From NCBI RefSeq assembly GCF_000814675.1, contig NZ_JWIG01000007.1, positions 1 through 64,000 of the forward strand: 64,000 bases of DNA, given 5' to 3'. The position numbers were made by a program, and so were the translations under genes. Positions 45,748 through 56,897 of this stretch are shown one piece after another (positions within the stretch are counted from its first letter, which is position 1; the number at the start of each line of letters is the position of its first letter). The notes beneath the pieces are model-generated. The model ran no database searches, was not told the origin of the DNA, and saw only the letters and a list, made by a program, of their open reading frames with translations. The DNA comes from Pseudoalteromonas distincta. GTDB lineage: Bacteria; Pseudomonadota; Gammaproteobacteria; Enterobacterales; Alteromonadaceae.

Positions 45748-48033
45748 TCATCGTGTCGGCTTTATTACTATTTGATGTATTAATTCTTGCGGCAATAAAG
45801 GTGTATGTTTACCCTCTACGTAATCACTAAACCCCGCTCTGTAAAATTCAGAAAGAGGGTGCCCCGATTGCCCACCAGGAATAGCTAAAATTGCATGCTC
45901 TAAATGCCCAGGTTGAGCAATAAAACGCTGCGATGCGCCAAAACTACGCCCTTGTACGGCGGGCATATAACTATCTCCAAAACCTGCTGCTGTGGGCATA
46001 TTTAATAACTTAGCAAGTAACGGCATTTGCTTTGCAAACGGATGCTCTATCACTAACTCATTTACCTTGCCCCACTGCCAGTTTTGTACGTTATTACCAA
46101 ATTGTTCTGTAAGCTTAGTAATAGTTTGGCTAAATGCTCCTTGTAACTGCTCATCCCAGCTTTTAAATTGTGGGTTTATCCATGTGTCGGGCTTGTTGTT
46201 TATAAGCTGCCAAACAGCGGGCTCTAAATCTCGTTTTACGTATTTAAGTGTGCCTTGTTGTTTATTTAATTCATCTTCCATACTGCTAAATAAAATATTA
46301 ATCACTGCATCGCGGTAGCGCTTAACCAAGGTGTACCCTGTGGAGGTTGAACACGCACATTGCTGCCAGTTTTCAAGCGCTGTTATATATTGCTGATTTT
46401 TAGTTATATCGGCTTTTAATTGCTTTAATAGTAGAGCATGCCAAGGCATTAAAAAGCGAGCTTGATTATCAAGTTGTAATGCGTAAAAGTCGCTCTCAGC
46501 AAATGTTTGTTTTTCAAATAATCTATCGCGAATTTGACTCGAACGTGCGCCGAGTGCATAGCCACCATTACCAAAGCGGGCGTTATCTTCAGCCGATACC
46601 GCGCGAGAATTACCAGTCCATAATCGACCGTTTTGCGGGTTTTTAATGAAAGGGCGTTGTAATTCATTTTGCTGCCAAAGTGCTGAGTAGTCATCGGCAT
46701 TTACGCTAAGCTCACTTGGCGTTTTACGAGCCGGTATACCGCCCATGTTTTTCCACGCTGCGCTACCAAGGCTATCTACCACCATTAAATTTTGCACCGG
46801 AATACCCACATCGCTTGCTACAGCAAGTGCATCATCTACTGTTTTGGCTTGTTCTAACTTCACTAGCTGCATATTAACGGCATAAGATTGATGTGCAGTC
46901 CAGCTAAGTGCGTAAGGCTTTTCGTTAATGTATTTTACAGGGCCATATTCACTGAGTATTAATGAGTAGTTTTCGACCTCCCCATCGGGTAATGCAATAG
47001 GTTCATCTACTTGCCATGTTTTACTATCATCGTTTAATGCAATCCAATCGGCTGTATCTAAATAACCGTTAGTAAATCCCCATGCAACATTGTTGTTAGT
47101 GCCAACAACAATGGCTGGTGCGCCGGGCAGCGATACACCGGTTACCTGAGTCTGCTCACCACTGTGCATGTAATTTAATTGTGCCCTGTACCAAATTACA
47201 GGTACTGCCATCGATAAATGCATATCATCCGACACCATTCCAGCCCCTGTTTTAGTAAGCGCTCCTGTAACAGCCCAGTTGTTACTGCCACGCTCTTGGT
47301 TAGCTTCAATACTTTTAACTATATGCTCTGTTTGATTGGGGAAAGTAGGTATGCCGTCGCTATAAGGCGCTAATTTGCTGCCATCAAGCGCGGCTTGGTA
47401 CTTACTTGGTTGCGTTAAAAAATCAACCATTTGCTTTGTATACGCTTGCTCAATTTGAATAAGTGCTTGGTCGCGCTCAAATGTGGCGCTTTGTAAATCA
47501 AGGTACATGCTAAATATCACCAGTAGGCTGTCTTCACTTTGCCATGGCTTTTGTGCTGCACCTGTTAGTAAATATTCAAAGCTTGAATACCCTACTTGCG
47601 CTAAGCCTTCGTTTACACCTTGAGCGTAACTTTTAAGTAATTGCTTATCTGCCTCTGGCAGGGTTTGTAAAATAATTTGGCTGCGTTTACGTAATTGATG
47701 AAAACGCATTTTTTTATCGAGCCCCAACGCTGCTTCGCCAAATAATTCACTTAACTCACCTGCGGCATTACGCCTGAGTAAATCCATTTGAAAAAATCGG
47801 TCTTGGCCATGCGCATAACCTAAACCATAGGCAGCGTCGTTTCGGCTGTCTGCATTTATTACTGCTTGCCCTAGTGCATCGCGCGAAATTTTTACAGGCT
47901 CTACCACCGCGTTACTGCGTCCGTTTCCATCAAGAGCGGGTAAACTTAAACTAAGTACCCCATAAACAACAGCGGTACTTGCCAGCCCTAATATCACAAT
48001 TAATAACAACAAGCGTTTGATTACTTTAAACAT
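45748..48033 (-). CDS. penicillin acylase family Ntn hydrolase
   Basis: 761 residues from ATG 48033, which has AAAGGAAA upstream and begins with a membrane anchor or signal (MFKVIKRLLLLIVILGLAS); an earlier ATG is less likely. Alpha-chain features include YGLGYAHGQDRFFQMDLLRR. The autocleavage site is Gly-Ser in ERGSNNWAVTG, with the new N-terminal catalytic Ser near 249. Beta-chain signatures include SDDMHL, PGAPAIVVGTNNNVAWGFTN and GNSRAV. The family includes penicillin and acyl-homoserine lactone acylases; substrate cannot be decided. It is divergent from ycaO. Confidence 0.92.
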   Translation of the reverse strand: MFKVIKRLLLLIVILGLASTAVVYGVLSLSLPALDGNGRSNAVVEPVKISRDALGQAVINADSRNDAAYGLGYAHGQDRFFQMDLLRRNAAGELSELFGEAALGLDKKMRFHQLRKRSQIILQTLPEADKQLLKSYAQGVNEGLAQVGYSSFEYLLTGAAQKPWQSEDSLLVIFSMYLDLQSATFERDQALIQIEQAYTKQMVDFLTQPSKYQAALDGSKLAPYSDGIPTFPNQTEHIVKSIEANQERGSNNWAVTGALTKTGAGMVSDDMHLSMAVPVIWYRAQLNYMHSGEQTQVTGVSLPGAPAIVVGTNNNVAWGFTNGYLDTADWIALNDDSKTWQVDEPIALPDGEVENYSLILSEYGPVKYINEKPYALSWTAHQSYAVNMQLVKLEQAKTVDDALAVASDVGIPVQNLMVVDSLGSAAWKNMGGIPARKTPSELSVNADDYSALWQQNELQRPFIKNPQNGRLWTGNSRAVSAEDNARFGNGGYALGARSSQIRDRLFEKQTFAESDFYALQLDNQARFLMPWHALLLKQLKADITKNQQYITALENWQQCACSTSTGYTLVKRYRDAVINILFSSMEDELNKQQGTLKYVKRDLEPAVWQLINNKPDTWINPQFKSWDEQLQGAFSQTITKLTEQFGNNVQNWQWGKVNELVIEHPFAKQMPLLAKLLNMPTAAGFGDSYMPAVQGRSFGASQRFIAQPGHLEHAILAIPGGQSGHPLSEFYRAGFSDYVEGKHTPLLPQELIHQIVIKPTR

Positions 48034-48189
48034 CACCGTTTCCTTTGCACGTTTTGACCAAGCGTTAAGCACATATAATAACCACAGTTTTATTAAATAA
48101 TAATGTTCTTGCTCGCAAAGGGTGAAATAAACATCAAAATCCACGATAATGTCAGCTCCACACATCGTGCAGAACTAGTTGAGATCAAT

Positions 48190-49950
48190 ATGACTGAAAA
48201 AACATTTATCAAAGGTAAAGACCGCGACCTAGAATCGTCAATCTCTACCATGCAAAACAAGCTTAAAGCCCTAAACATTAATGTTGAAGAAGCGCTTTGG
48301 CTTAACCCTGTAGCTAACTGTTATTCGGTTCATATAAAAGACAGCGACTGCGGTGTTATGTTTACCAATGGTAAAGGCGCAACCGACAAAGCATCTATTG
48401 CTTCAGCACTTGGTGAATACTTTGAACGTTTAAGCTGTAACTACTTTTTTGCAGACTTTTATCTAGGTGAAGAATTTGCCAATGGCGAGTTTACTCATTA
48501 CCCAAGCGAAAAATGGTTTAAAGTTAAAGGCGATGAAGTGCCAAAGGGTATTATGGATGAAAGCTTATGGGATTACTTTGACCCTGAGCGCGAACTAAAC
48601 GCATCACACCTTTTTGATTTTAACTCTGGCAATATCGATCGTGGTATTTGTACCCTGCCATACACACGCCAACGCGATAACCAAGACGTATACATTCCGG
48701 TAAACGTTATCGGTAATATTTTTGTATCTAACGGTATGAGCGCAGGTAACACCAAATTTGAAGCTCGCGTACAAGGTTTATCAGAAGTATTTGAGCGCGC
48801 TATTAAAAACCGCATCATAGCCGAAGGTATTTGTTTACCAATCGTGCCTGAAGATGTTGTTAAGCAATACCCTAAAATTCACGAAGCGTGTGAAGAACTT
48901 CGCAGCCATGGCTTTCATTTACGTATTGCCGATGCATCACTTGGGGGCAAATACCCTGTAATGAGCGTAACGCTTATTAACCCAACAGATGGCTCTGTAT
49001 TTGCTTCTTTTGGTGCTCACCCATCATTTGAAGTTGCGCTTGAACGTACCGTGACTGAATTACTACAAGGTCGTCGTCTTGATCAGCTAGATGTATTCCA
49101 ACCTGCAACATTTGATAACGATGAAGTAGCAACACCAGAGAACATTGAACTGCACTTTATTGATTCAAGCGGTTTGATTTCGCATGATTTTTTCCGTGCA
49201 AAACCTGATTTTGAATTTGTACACTGGGACTTTAGCGGAACAACTGAAGAAGAATATAACTTCTGTACTGATCTAATTCATAGCATGGATCATGATATCT
49301 ACATCATGGATTACACGCACCTAAACGTATACGCGTGTCGTATTTTAGTACCTGGCTTGTCTGACATTTACCCTGTTGATGAGCTTATTTGGCGTAACAA
49401 CAACGAAGGCGCAAAATTTCGCGAAGTATTCCTATCGCTTGATCAGTACGATGCAGAGCAATGGATGGAAATTTACGACAGCCTTGAAGAAGCAGGCCAC
49501 AGCGATATTATCCGCGCCGCAGAATTTATTGGCCTTGCAACCGATGCCGACACACCATGGCACACACTGCGTATAGGTGAGCTTAAAGCGCACCTATGTT
49601 TAGCTGCAGGCAGCGAAGAAGCCATTGATTGGGTTGACTGGATACTTCATACAGGCCAAGTAAATGAAGAGGCAATGCGCCACTTCCGCTGTTTAAAAGC
49701 AGTTCTTGAAATTAAATACGATGACGAGCGCGAATACGCAGATTACCAAGATGCACTAGGCTTAATGTTTGGTGCTAATAATGTAGCGCTGGCTATAGAA
49801 ATTGCCGAAGGTAAAAAGCAGTTTAACGGTTTAACTTTCCCTGGTTTATCGCTTGAAGGCTTTAAAAAGCATGCGGCGCTACTTGATGGTTACCGCAAGC
49901 TACATGTAGCAAAGCAAAATCACTGGGCGCGTGAAGTTAGCGACTCGTAA
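48190..49950 (+). CDS. ycaO: YcaO-type protein (ribosomal S12 methylthiotransferase accessory)
   Basis: 586 residues from ATG 48190; homologues start MTxxTFIxGKD, so the upstream extension to 48103 is rejected. It is close to E. coli YcaO throughout: LWLNPVANCYSVHIKD, TNGKGATDKASIASALGEYFERLSCNYFFADF, MSAGNTKFEARVQGLSEVFER, SFGAHPSFEVALERTVTELLQGR, and the C-terminal TPR-like half. YcaO folds bind ATP with Mg and activate amide backbones; the E. coli protein enhances RimO-dependent methylthiolation of S12. It is not an RiPP maturase locus: no precursor or dehydrogenase is adjacent. Confidence 0.95.
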   Translation: MTEKTFIKGKDRDLESSISTMQNKLKALNINVEEALWLNPVANCYSVHIKDSDCGVMFTNGKGATDKASIASALGEYFERLSCNYFFADFYLGEEFANGEFTHYPSEKWFKVKGDEVPKGIMDESLWDYFDPERELNASHLFDFNSGNIDRGICTLPYTRQRDNQDVYIPVNVIGNIFVSNGMSAGNTKFEARVQGLSEVFERAIKNRIIAEGICLPIVPEDVVKQYPKIHEACEELRSHGFHLRIADASLGGKYPVMSVTLINPTDGSVFASFGAHPSFEVALERTVTELLQGRRLDQLDVFQPATFDNDEVATPENIELHFIDSSGLISHDFFRAKPDFEFVHWDFSGTTEEEYNFCTDLIHSMDHDIYIMDYTHLNVYACRILVPGLSDIYPVDELIWRNNNEGAKFREVFLSLDQYDAEQWMEIYDSLEEAGHSDIIRAAEFIGLATDADTPWHTLRIGELKAHLCLAAGSEEAIDWVDWILHTGQVNEEAMRHFRCLKAVLEIKYDDEREYADYQDALGLMFGANNVALAIEIAEGKKQFNGLTFPGLSLEGFKKHAALLDGYRKLHVAKQNHWAREVSDS

Positions 49951-49978
49951 CTCGCTAAACCACTAATTATAAAAAATA

Positions 49979-50004
49979 AACGGCACATTTGTTAATGCGC
50001 CGTT
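49979..50004 (+). terminator. terminator after ycaO
   Basis: Stem AACGGC-A-CA with TG-C-GCCGTT (one mismatch) around TTTGTTAA, followed by TTTCATTT. Confidence 0.65.
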
Positions 50005-50065
50005 TTCATTTGTGTAATAAATTAGCTATAGTTAATTTGCCTAAATTAACGCCACGATGTAGCAA

Positions 50066-53000
50066 ATGCCACCATCTACTAACAATAAAAAAACGAACGT
50101 TCATAACTTTAAGTTGACCTTTTGGTTATCGCTTACGCTAACTGTACTAGTTGGTATCGTTCTTGATCGTATTAACTACAATCGTGTTAAAGATGCTCAT
50201 CGCCTACAAATTCTTTCTGAAGTAAGTACATATCGAGCTCAATTAGAATCTATTTTAGTTTCTAATATCCAACTAGTTCGAGGTCTAGGTGTTGCCGTAG
50301 CGGCGCAGCCTGATTTACAGCAAACACAATTTGAACAAATTGCCCAACCACTATTTAAAACCTCAAATGAGCTTCGCAATATTGGTGGCGCTCCTGATAT
50401 GGTAATTCGCATGACTTACCCCTTAAAAGGTAATGAAAAAGCACTCGGTTTAAACTTTTTAGAAGAAAAAAACCAACGCGCTGATGCTATTAGAGCTCGC
50501 GATACAAATACCATTGTAATGGCTGGCCCATTAAAATTAATCCAAGGTGACATAGCACTTATAGCCCGAGTTCCTGTTTACATACCGCCAGATAATCGCT
50601 TTTGGGGATTACTTTCAGTTGTTCTCAACATTGACAAAGTCTATGAAAATTCAGGTATTTATGAGCTAGAAAAAGAATACAACGTCGCTTTACAAGGCAG
50701 GCATGGACTTGGCAGTAAAGGGGAGTTTTTTTACGGTAATCAAAACATAATAGAGCAAGACCCCCTTGAGTTTACGTTAAGCTTTCAAGGTGGCAATTGG
50801 CAACTTTACGTAGCACCTAAAATAGGTTGGAGCCCACCAAATTCAGCTGTATGGCCACTTAGGCTATCAATTATAATTATTTGCGGGTTATTAATTTGGG
50901 CCTTTTTATTCTTTTTGAAAATGCTTAATCGTCAGCAACAAAATGAAAAAATGCTTGAGGCAATGAGTGATCTAGCCCAAATAGGCGCATGGTCATTTAA
51001 TTTAGAAACGAAACAAGTGTATTGGTCTGATATGACCAAAAAACTATTTAAATACCCATTAAATAGCCAACCAGAATGGCCTAAAGATTTAAATTACTTT
51101 AAAAAAGGCACTAGCAGAGAAACAATTAAACCTTTAATTGAACGAGCTATAAAATATGGTGAAAGCTACGAAGTTGAATTAGAAGTAATGGATGAAGAAG
51201 GTGAATCTGTTTGGGTACTCGTACATGGTGAAGCAGAACGAAAAAATGGACGATGCACACGTATTTTTGGCTCATTACAGAATATTGATACCCGTAAAAA
51301 GATTGAATTAGAAAATAATAAAACAGCATTACACAACGAAATTTTAGCTTCCCTTACCGTTAATAAATTAATATTAACTGGGCAACTGAGCCAATCAAAA
51401 GATATTATTACTAAAGCAATCTGCCAAGCATTTGATATTAAACGTGCCAGTATTTGGTTTTTTAATGAAGACAAATCCCAACTAAGCCCTTTTGCCATAC
51501 ATAGTAAACATTCGTCTAGTGATAAAATTGACTCTATTTGGCTAAGAAAAAATCTTCCCGGCTTTTTTAATGCAATAGATCACCAGCCTGTATTTAATGT
51601 GCCTGACGCCCAAGAACACCCAATACTCGAGCCAATTAAAGAACAGTATTTAATGACTCTTGAGATTAAATCAATGCTGTGCGTAATAATCCCTGCAGGA
51701 AGTGGCGCTATAGGAGTCGTTTGCGCAGAGCAATGCCAATCAAAACGCTACTGGTCTAAAAACGAAGAAAGCTTTTTAATTGCCGTTGCTGCGTTAATAG
51801 GCAGCTTGCACTCAAGCCAACAGCGAATTGAAACCGAACAAAAACTAGTTTCAGCCAAAGAAACCGCCGAACAAGCTGTTGAAGCTAAAAGTGAATTTTT
51901 AGCGAGTATGAGCCACGAAATTCGCACCCCAATGAACGGTGTTTTAGGTATGCTTAACATAATTAAGCAAACTCAATTGGACCTACAGCAAAAACATCAT
52001 ATTGAACTTGCTCAATCATCAGCTCAATCTTTGCTTAATATAATTAATGACATATTAGACTTTTCTAAAATTGAAGCCGGTAAGCTCGATATTGAAAACG
52101 TGCAATTTAATTTACCTCGGTTATTAGGCGAAGTGGTGGAATCCTTTGCTTTAAAGGTAGAACAAAACAATACAAAACTTATTCTAGATGCTACTCAAAT
52201 AACTGTTAGCGAGATAATTAGTGACCCTAACCGCTTGCGCCAAATTTTGAATAACTTAATTGGCAACGCCGTTAAATTTACTATTGATGGTGAAGTAGTT
52301 ATTACCGCCAAAGTGGATGAAACAACGGATGGCTCGTTCCTACAATGTTCGATTATTGATACTGGTATTGGTATTGACCCTAAAAAACAAGCGTCGTTAT
52401 TTGACTCATTCACACAAGCCGATGCTTCAACAACACGCCAATTTGGGGGCACAGGGCTTGGTCTTGCCATAGTAAAACAATTGTGCGAACTGATGAACGG
52501 TGAAGTGAGTGTAAACAGTATGCAAGGTGAAGGAAGTACATTTTCTTTCACAGTACAAATACAACCGCGCTTAAGTAAAGAACAAGATTTACCGAGTCAT
52601 TTAATTAAAAACAAACATATTTTAATTATTGATGAGTGCTCGTTAAATGCTAACACCGCTAATAAGCAGCTCACTGTTTGGGGTGCAAAAGTTAATTGTA
52701 TACATAACTATCTTGAGGTTGATGATTACTTAAGTAATGTAACCACCCACCCTGGTGCTATTTTAGTTGATTACTACTTTTTTGAAAAAGCCCCACAAAC
52801 GCATATCACCGCGCTCAAAAACTTTATAAATATGCATAGTTGCAAGTTAGTTATTATGGCGCCAATGAGTTATTCACCAGAGGAGTCTAAAGTAGGTATG
52901 GAAGTCGACTGTATGATTTTCAAACCTCTCACACCGTCTGATTTGTTTGACTCACTCACAAACGATAAATACATTGAACAACAGCAGCAACAAGCACAGC

Positions 53001-53428
53001 TTCAAAACAAGCTAACTAAAGCGCCAGTACTCGATTCATCAGAGCCACAACTATTGCTTGTTGAAGACAATAAAATAAACCAAGTGGTTGCCTCTGCGCT
53101 ATTAAAGCAGGCGGGTGTTACTTTTGATATTGCCGAAAATGGACTTGAGGCAATTGTAAAGCTCAATGCAAAACAAGGTAAACCATATAAGCTAGTTTTA
53201 ATGGATTGCCAAATGCCCGAAATGGATGGCTACCAAGCCACTAAAGCCATTAGAGAAGGTGATGCAGGTAAAGATAATGAAAATATTACTATTATTGCGC
53301 TAACAGCCAATGCCATGCAGGGCGATAAAGAAAAATGCCTAGCCGCAGGCATGAACGACTATTTAAGTAAGCCTCTCGATTTAGCTGCATTACAACCAAT
53401 GCTTCAACAATGGCTTGGCATTCAATAA
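50066..53428 (+). CDS. hybrid sensor kinase: CHASE-PAS-GAF-HisKA-HATPase-REC-REC
   Basis: 1120 residues. A membrane segment at about 16-35, an extracytoplasmic CHASE domain (about 50-265, [16 protein letters not shown]), and a second membrane segment (about 272-290). PAS follows at 300-415 ([18 protein letters not shown]), GAF at about 430-590, HisKA with [20 protein letters not shown], and HATPase with DTGIGID and [13 protein letters not shown]. The first receiver (about 850-980) is divergent, keeping ILVDY and FKPL. The second (about 995-1118) is canonical: [28 protein letters not shown]. No HPt domain. The signal and output partner are unknown. Confidence 0.93.
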   Translation: MPPSTNNKKTNVHNFKLTFWLSLTLTVLVGIVLDRINYNRVKDAHRLQILSEVSTYRAQLESILVSNIQLVRGLGVAVAAQPDLQQTQFEQIAQPLFKTSNELRNIGGAPDMVIRMTYPLKGNEKALGLNFLEEKNQRADAIRARDTNTIVMAGPLKLIQGDIALIARVPVYIPPDNRFWGLLSVVLNIDKVYENSGIYELEKEYNVALQGRHGLGSKGEFFYGNQNIIEQDPLEFTLSFQGGNWQLYVAPKIGWSPPNSAVWPLRLSIIIICGLLIWAFLFFLKMLNRQQQNEKMLEAMSDLAQIGAWSFNLETKQVYWSDMTKKLFKYPLNSQPEWPKDLNYFKKGTSRETIKPLIERAIKYGESYEVELEVMDEEGESVWVLVHGEAERKNGRCTRIFGSLQNIDTRKKIELENNKTALHNEILASLTVNKLILTGQLSQSKDIITKAICQAFDIKRASIWFFNEDKSQLSPFAIHSKHSSSDKIDSIWLRKNLPGFFNAIDHQPVFNVPDAQEHPILEPIKEQYLMTLEIKSMLCVIIPAGSGAIGVVCAEQCQSKRYWSKNEESFLIAVAALIGSLHSSQQRIETEQKLVSAKETAEQAVEAKSEFLASMSHEIRTPMNGVLGMLNIIKQTQLDLQQKHHIELAQSSAQSLLNIINDILDFSKIEAGKLDIENVQFNLPRLLGEVVESFALKVEQNNTKLILDATQITVSEIISDPNRLRQILNNLIGNAVKFTIDGEVVITAKVDETTDGSFLQCSIIDTGIGIDPKKQASLFDSFTQADASTTRQFGGTGLGLAIVKQLCELMNGEVSVNSMQGEGSTFSFTVQIQPRLSKEQDLPSHLIKNKHILIIDECSLNANTANKQLTVWGAKVNCIHNYLEVDDYLSNVTTHPGAILVDYYFFEKAPQTHITALKNFINMHSCKLVIMAPMSYSPEESKVGMEVDCMIFKPLTPSDLFDSLTNDKYIEQQQQQAQLQNKLTKAPVLDSSEPQLLLVEDNKINQVVASALLKQAGVTFDIAENGLEAIVKLNAKQGKPYKLVLMDCQMPEMDGYQATKAIREGDAGKDNENITIIALTANAMQGDKEKCLAAGMNDYLSKPLDLAALQPMLQQWLGIQ

Positions 53429-53471
53429 AGGTGTAAGCTAATAAAATACGCTTACTAATTTGAGATTATTT

Positions 53472-54101
53472 ATGCAGTTATCAACAAATCAACAACGTAT
53501 TCTTGGTTGCCTATTAGAAAAACAAAGCACGACGCCAGAGCATTATCCGCTATCGTTAAACGCTCTCGTGAACGCATGTAACCAAAAGTCTAATCGCGAT
53601 CCTGTGTTAAGTCTTACAGATGAAGACGTGCAAAACGCACTTGATGAACTAATAGAAATGCGTTTGGTCACAATAGATGAAGGTCTTTCGGGTCGTGTAA
53701 ATAAATACGACCACCGCTTTTGCAACACTGAATTTAGTAATCTGCAATTTTCTGCTCAGCAGCGTGCCATTGTTTGTTTATTACTTTTGCGTGGTGCTCA
53801 AACCCCTGGTGAATTAAGAACCCGCAGTGCTAGGCTTGCTGATTTTAATAACGTAAATGAAGTAGAGGCAGCGCTCAATAAACTGATTGAAAGCGAGTAC
53901 GTCACAAAGCTAGAGCGTGAAGCTGGTAAACGTGACAGCCGATATATTCATTTATTTGGCGAACAACAAAATAATCCCGCCGATGCCTTTGTTGCTCTAC
54001 CAAGCGAAGTAATTAAAGACAAAGAATTAAGCGATTTACTTGAAGAAGTAGAAAAATTAAAAGCAGAGCTTCGCCAAATAAAAGCTCATTTAAAACTTTA
54101 A
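53472..54101 (+). CDS. yceH: YceH family protein (DUF480)
   Basis: About 209 residues from ATG 53472; the upstream TTG start is not needed. The N-terminal LSTNQQRILGCLLEKQSTTPEHYPLSLNALVNACNQKSNRDPV is the signature of YceH (DUF480), two tandem winged-helix modules, with the second around RGAQTPGELRTRS and a C-terminal coiled coil (LLEEVEKLKAELRQIKAHL). Function is unknown; DNA binding is plausible from the fold. Confidence 0.92.
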   Translation: MQLSTNQQRILGCLLEKQSTTPEHYPLSLNALVNACNQKSNRDPVLSLTDEDVQNALDELIEMRLVTIDEGLSGRVNKYDHRFCNTEFSNLQFSAQQRAIVCLLLLRGAQTPGELRTRSARLADFNNVNEVEAALNKLIESEYVTKLEREAGKRDSRYIHLFGEQQNNPADAFVALPSEVIKDKELSDLLEEVEKLKAELRQIKAHLKL

Positions 54102-54169
54102 TTAACTAAAACTAAATCACATAATAAATTTATTGCGTATCACATATTAAATTTTATAAGGAGCTGGCA

Positions 54170-55000
54170 ATGCGCGCCGAAATTATGGCTGAAATGAAGG
54201 TTCAGCCAACGATTGATGTAAATGCTGAGATAACTCGCCGAGTTAATTTTATTAAAACACGTTTGGTAGCAGCTCATTCACGCTCGTTAGTACTGGGTAT
54301 TAGCGGTGGTGTTGACTCATCAACCTGCGGCCGCTTATGTCAACTTGCTGTAAACGAGCTAAATAAAGAACACGATACTGACAAGTATCAGTTTATTGCA
54401 GTGCGCCTACCTTATGGTGTACAAGCTGACGAAGATGAAGCACAAATGGCGGTTGATTTTATTCAGCCAAGTAAACGTATGACCGTAAACGTACAACCTG
54501 CGGCTGATGCATTGCATGAGCAAGCGATAGCTGCCGTAGTTGGCTGTGGTGAAGCACTGCCTGAGCAAGCTCAGATAGATTTTATTAAAGGTAATGTTAA
54601 AGCACGCCAACGTATGGTTGCTCAGTACGAAATTGCAGGTTTTTGCCAAGGCTTAGTAGTGGGTACCGATCATAGTGCTGAAAACATTACTGGTTTTTAT
54701 ACTAAATTTGGTGACGGCGCGTGCGATTTAGCCCCTCTGTTTGGTTTATCAAAACGCCAAGTTCGTGCACTTGCTACTGCACTAGGTGCGCCAGCTTTAT
54801 TGGTAGATAAAGCACCTACAGCTGATTTAGAAAGTGACCGCCCAGGTTTAACAGACGAAGAAGCACTTGGTTTGAGCTATGAGCAAATTGATGACTTTTT
54901 AGAAGGTAAACCTGTGTCTAATGATGTTGAACAAAAGCTTGTAAGCATTTACACGCGTACACAACATAAGCGTCAACCAATTCCGACAATTTACGATTAA
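54170..55000 (+). CDS. nadE: NH3-dependent NAD+ synthetase
   Basis: 276 residues with AAGGAG 6 nt before ATG 54170. The PP-loop ATP pyrophosphatase motif is [15 protein letters not shown], followed by [44 protein letters not shown] and [18 protein letters not shown]. It amidates deamido-NAD with ammonia. It has no glutaminase domain, as in the E. coli-type enzyme. Confidence 0.96.
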   Translation: MRAEIMAEMKVQPTIDVNAEITRRVNFIKTRLVAAHSRSLVLGISGGVDSSTCGRLCQLAVNELNKEHDTDKYQFIAVRLPYGVQADEDEAQMAVDFIQPSKRMTVNVQPAADALHEQAIAAVVGCGEALPEQAQIDFIKGNVKARQRMVAQYEIAGFCQGLVVGTDHSAENITGFYTKFGDGACDLAPLFGLSKRQVRALATALGAPALLVDKAPTADLESDRPGLTDEEALGLSYEQIDDFLEGKPVSNDVEQKLVSIYTRTQHKRQPIPTIYD

Positions 55001-55017
55001 TATTTAGTAGCTAAAAT

Positions 55018-55054
55018 AAAGCAATTAATGCCTTTGAGGATTAATTGCTTTTTT
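55018..55054 (+). terminator. terminator after nadE
   Basis: Stem AAAGCAATTAAT paired with ATTAATTGCTTT around TGCCTTTGAGG-type loop sequence, followed by T residues, 18 nt beyond the stop. Confidence 0.8.
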
Positions 55055-55111
55055 GATCGACAGATTAAGAAGCTGCGTATATTTTAATAAATTAACGCTT
55101 TGAATTTTATA

Positions 55112-55194
55112 ATACCAATTGCATTAAATTAGTGAGCTATTATAGCCCTATGAAATAGCGATAGAACGATGATATTTTTAATTATATTGGTATA
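55112..55194 (+). repeat. dispersed palindromic repeat, short copy (about 83 bp)
   Basis: Begins ATACCAATTGCATTAAATTA and ends TATATTGGTATA, so the termini are inverted repeats of ATACCAAT. The left 30 bp match, in reverse, the right end of the longer copy at 57382-57544, and internal pieces (CTATTATAGC, AAATAGC) also match. It has no coding capacity and lies between the nadE terminator and folM. It behaves like a MITE-like or extragenic palindromic element. Confidence 0.75.
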
Positions 55195-55223
55195 ACTACC
55201 CGCCAAAGAGAACACTGCCTTAT

Positions 55224-55943
55224 ATGACATCGCCCATTTTAATTACCGGCGCAGGCCAACGTATTGGTTTAGCACTCGCTCAGCATTATATAGCCCAAGG
55301 GCAGAGTATTATTATCACGTATCGTACTCGTCACGCCGCTGTTGATAAATTAGAGCAACAAGGCGCTGTATGTATTTATGCCGATTTTAGTACCGATGAA
55401 GGTATTAGTGCATTTATAAATACGCTTAAAGAGCATACAACATCGCTGCGCGCTATTGTTCATAACGCATCAAGCTGGGACTGCGAAGCTAACAACCCTG
55501 ACTTTGCAGCACTGTTTGATAATATGATGCGTATACATGCCAAAACACCGTATTTAATTAATTTAATGTGCGCAGAGCTGCTTTTAAACTATCAGCAAAA
55601 TGAAAAAGTACCTGCCGATATAATACATCTTACTGATTATGTAGTTGAAACAGGCAGCCCTAAACACTTAGCTTATGCAGCAAGTAAAGCAGCACTCGAC
55701 AACCTAACCAAATCGTTTAGCGCTAAATATGCGCCAAATATAAAAGTGAACTCGGTTGCTCCATCGCTCATTATTTTTAATGAACATGACGATGAGCAAT
55801 ATCGAGCTAAGACCCTTAAAAAATCATTAATGGGCATTGAACCCGGATGCCAAGAAATTATCAATAGCATTGATTTACTATTACAAAGCCACTACATCAC
55901 AGGGCGCTCTTTGCCTATTGATGGCGGTCGTCATTTAAAGTAA
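55224..55943 (+). CDS. folM: dihydromonapterin reductase FolM (short-chain dehydrogenase)
   Basis: 239 residues. SDR fold with the N-terminal dinucleotide motif ITGAGQRIGLALA, HNASSW (NNAG equivalent), catalytic Tyr and Lys in YAASKAAL, and LPIDGGRHLK at the C-terminus. It resembles E. coli FolM, which reduces dihydromonapterin to tetrahydromonapterin. The neighbouring folE and folX support this over other SDRs. Confidence 0.88.
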   Translation: MTSPILITGAGQRIGLALAQHYIAQGQSIIITYRTRHAAVDKLEQQGAVCIYADFSTDEGISAFINTLKEHTTSLRAIVHNASSWDCEANNPDFAALFDNMMRIHAKTPYLINLMCAELLLNYQQNEKVPADIIHLTDYVVETGSPKHLAYAASKAALDNLTKSFSAKYAPNIKVNSVAPSLIIFNEHDDEQYRAKTLKKSLMGIEPGCQEIINSIDLLLQSHYITGRSLPIDGGRHLK

Positions 55944-55965
55944 ATATAAATAAACTGAGATATTT

Positions 55966-56520
55966 ATGCACAATGAATTAAAAGAAAGTTATGAAAAAAT
56001 CATCACCGCTGTAGGCGAAGATGCTAACCGCGAAGGCTTACTTGATACGCCAAAACGTGCTGCAAAAGCAATGGAATATTTAACGCAAGGGTATCGTCAA
56101 ACGCTTGATGAAATAACTAATAAAGCGGTATTTACATCTGACGCTGACGACATGGTGTTAGTACAAGACATAGAGCTCTACTCTATGTGTGAGCATCATT
56201 TACTGCCTTTTATTGGCCGTTGCCATATTGCTTATATACCAAACGGTAAAGTATTAGGCTTGTCTAAATTTGCCCGTATTGTTGATATGTTTTCACGCCG
56301 TTTTCAAATTCAAGAACAACTAACGCATCAAATCGCTAAAGCAGTTGAAGAAGTTACTGGCGCTAAGGGCGTAGGCGTTATTGTTGAGGCAAAACACATG
56401 TGTATGATGATGCGTGGTGTAGAAAAGCAAAATTCAAGCATGCGTACATCAGTAATGTTAGGTAACTTTAGAAGCGATCCTAAAACACGTAACGAATTTT
56501 TGCAGCTTATAAAAGGTTAA
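55966..56520 (+). CDS. folE: GTP cyclohydrolase I
   Basis: 184 residues. Zinc and catalytic motifs: [35 protein letters not shown] and [17 protein letters not shown]. It opens GTP to 7,8-dihydroneopterin triphosphate, the first step of pterin and folate synthesis. It follows folM by 22 nt and precedes folX by 4 nt, one operon. Confidence 0.96.
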   Translation: MHNELKESYEKIITAVGEDANREGLLDTPKRAAKAMEYLTQGYRQTLDEITNKAVFTSDADDMVLVQDIELYSMCEHHLLPFIGRCHIAYIPNGKVLGLSKFARIVDMFSRRFQIQEQLTHQIAKAVEEVTGAKGVGVIVEAKHMCMMMRGVEKQNSSMRTSVMLGNFRSDPKTRNEFLQLIKG

Positions 56521-56524
56521 CCCT

Positions 56525-56881
56525 ATGGCTAATGCAATTATTAACGTTACTAATTTACGCCTGCGTACGTTTATTGGCTTTAACCCCGATGAGCGTGAAA
56601 AAAAGCAAGATGTAGTGATCAATCTAGAGATTCACTACCCTGCTGATGATGCGTGTAAAACGGATGAAGTTGACCAAGCACTTAATTATAAAGTGATCAC
56701 CAAAGAAGTTATTAGCTTAGTAGAGCAAGGGCACTTTTTACTGCTCGAAAAATTAGTTGCTGAAATTCTTGCCGTTTGTCACGCGCACCCAAGCGTTCAT
56801 TACGCTAAAGCACGTGTTGATAAACCACATGCACTGCGTTTTGCCGACTCAGTGTCGTTAACGCTTGATTGGGCTAAATAA
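56525..56881 (+). CDS. folX: dihydroneopterin triphosphate 2'-epimerase FolX
   Basis: 118 residues of the DHNA tunnelling fold. NLRLRTFIGFNPDEREKKQDVVINLEIHYPAD and ALNYKVITKEVISLVEQGHFLLLEKL are closer to E. coli FolX (TFIGI...ALNYRTVTK) than to FolB aldolase. It epimerises dihydroneopterin triphosphate toward monapterin. With folE and folM it makes a tetrahydromonapterin pathway; phenylalanine hydroxylase, the usual user, is not in the window. Confidence 0.9.
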   Translation: MANAIINVTNLRLRTFIGFNPDEREKKQDVVINLEIHYPADDACKTDEVDQALNYKVITKEVISLVEQGHFLLLEKLVAEILAVCHAHPSVHYAKARVDKPHALRFADSVSLTLDWAK

Positions 56882-56897
56882 GCACTTAAAAACTTAT

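Noticed and set aside
48190..49950. YcaO as part of an azoline-forming RiPP cluster
   Set aside because: The protein is of the full-length E. coli YcaO type with a C-terminal TPR-like half, and no precursor peptide, dehydrogenase or transporter is adjacent.
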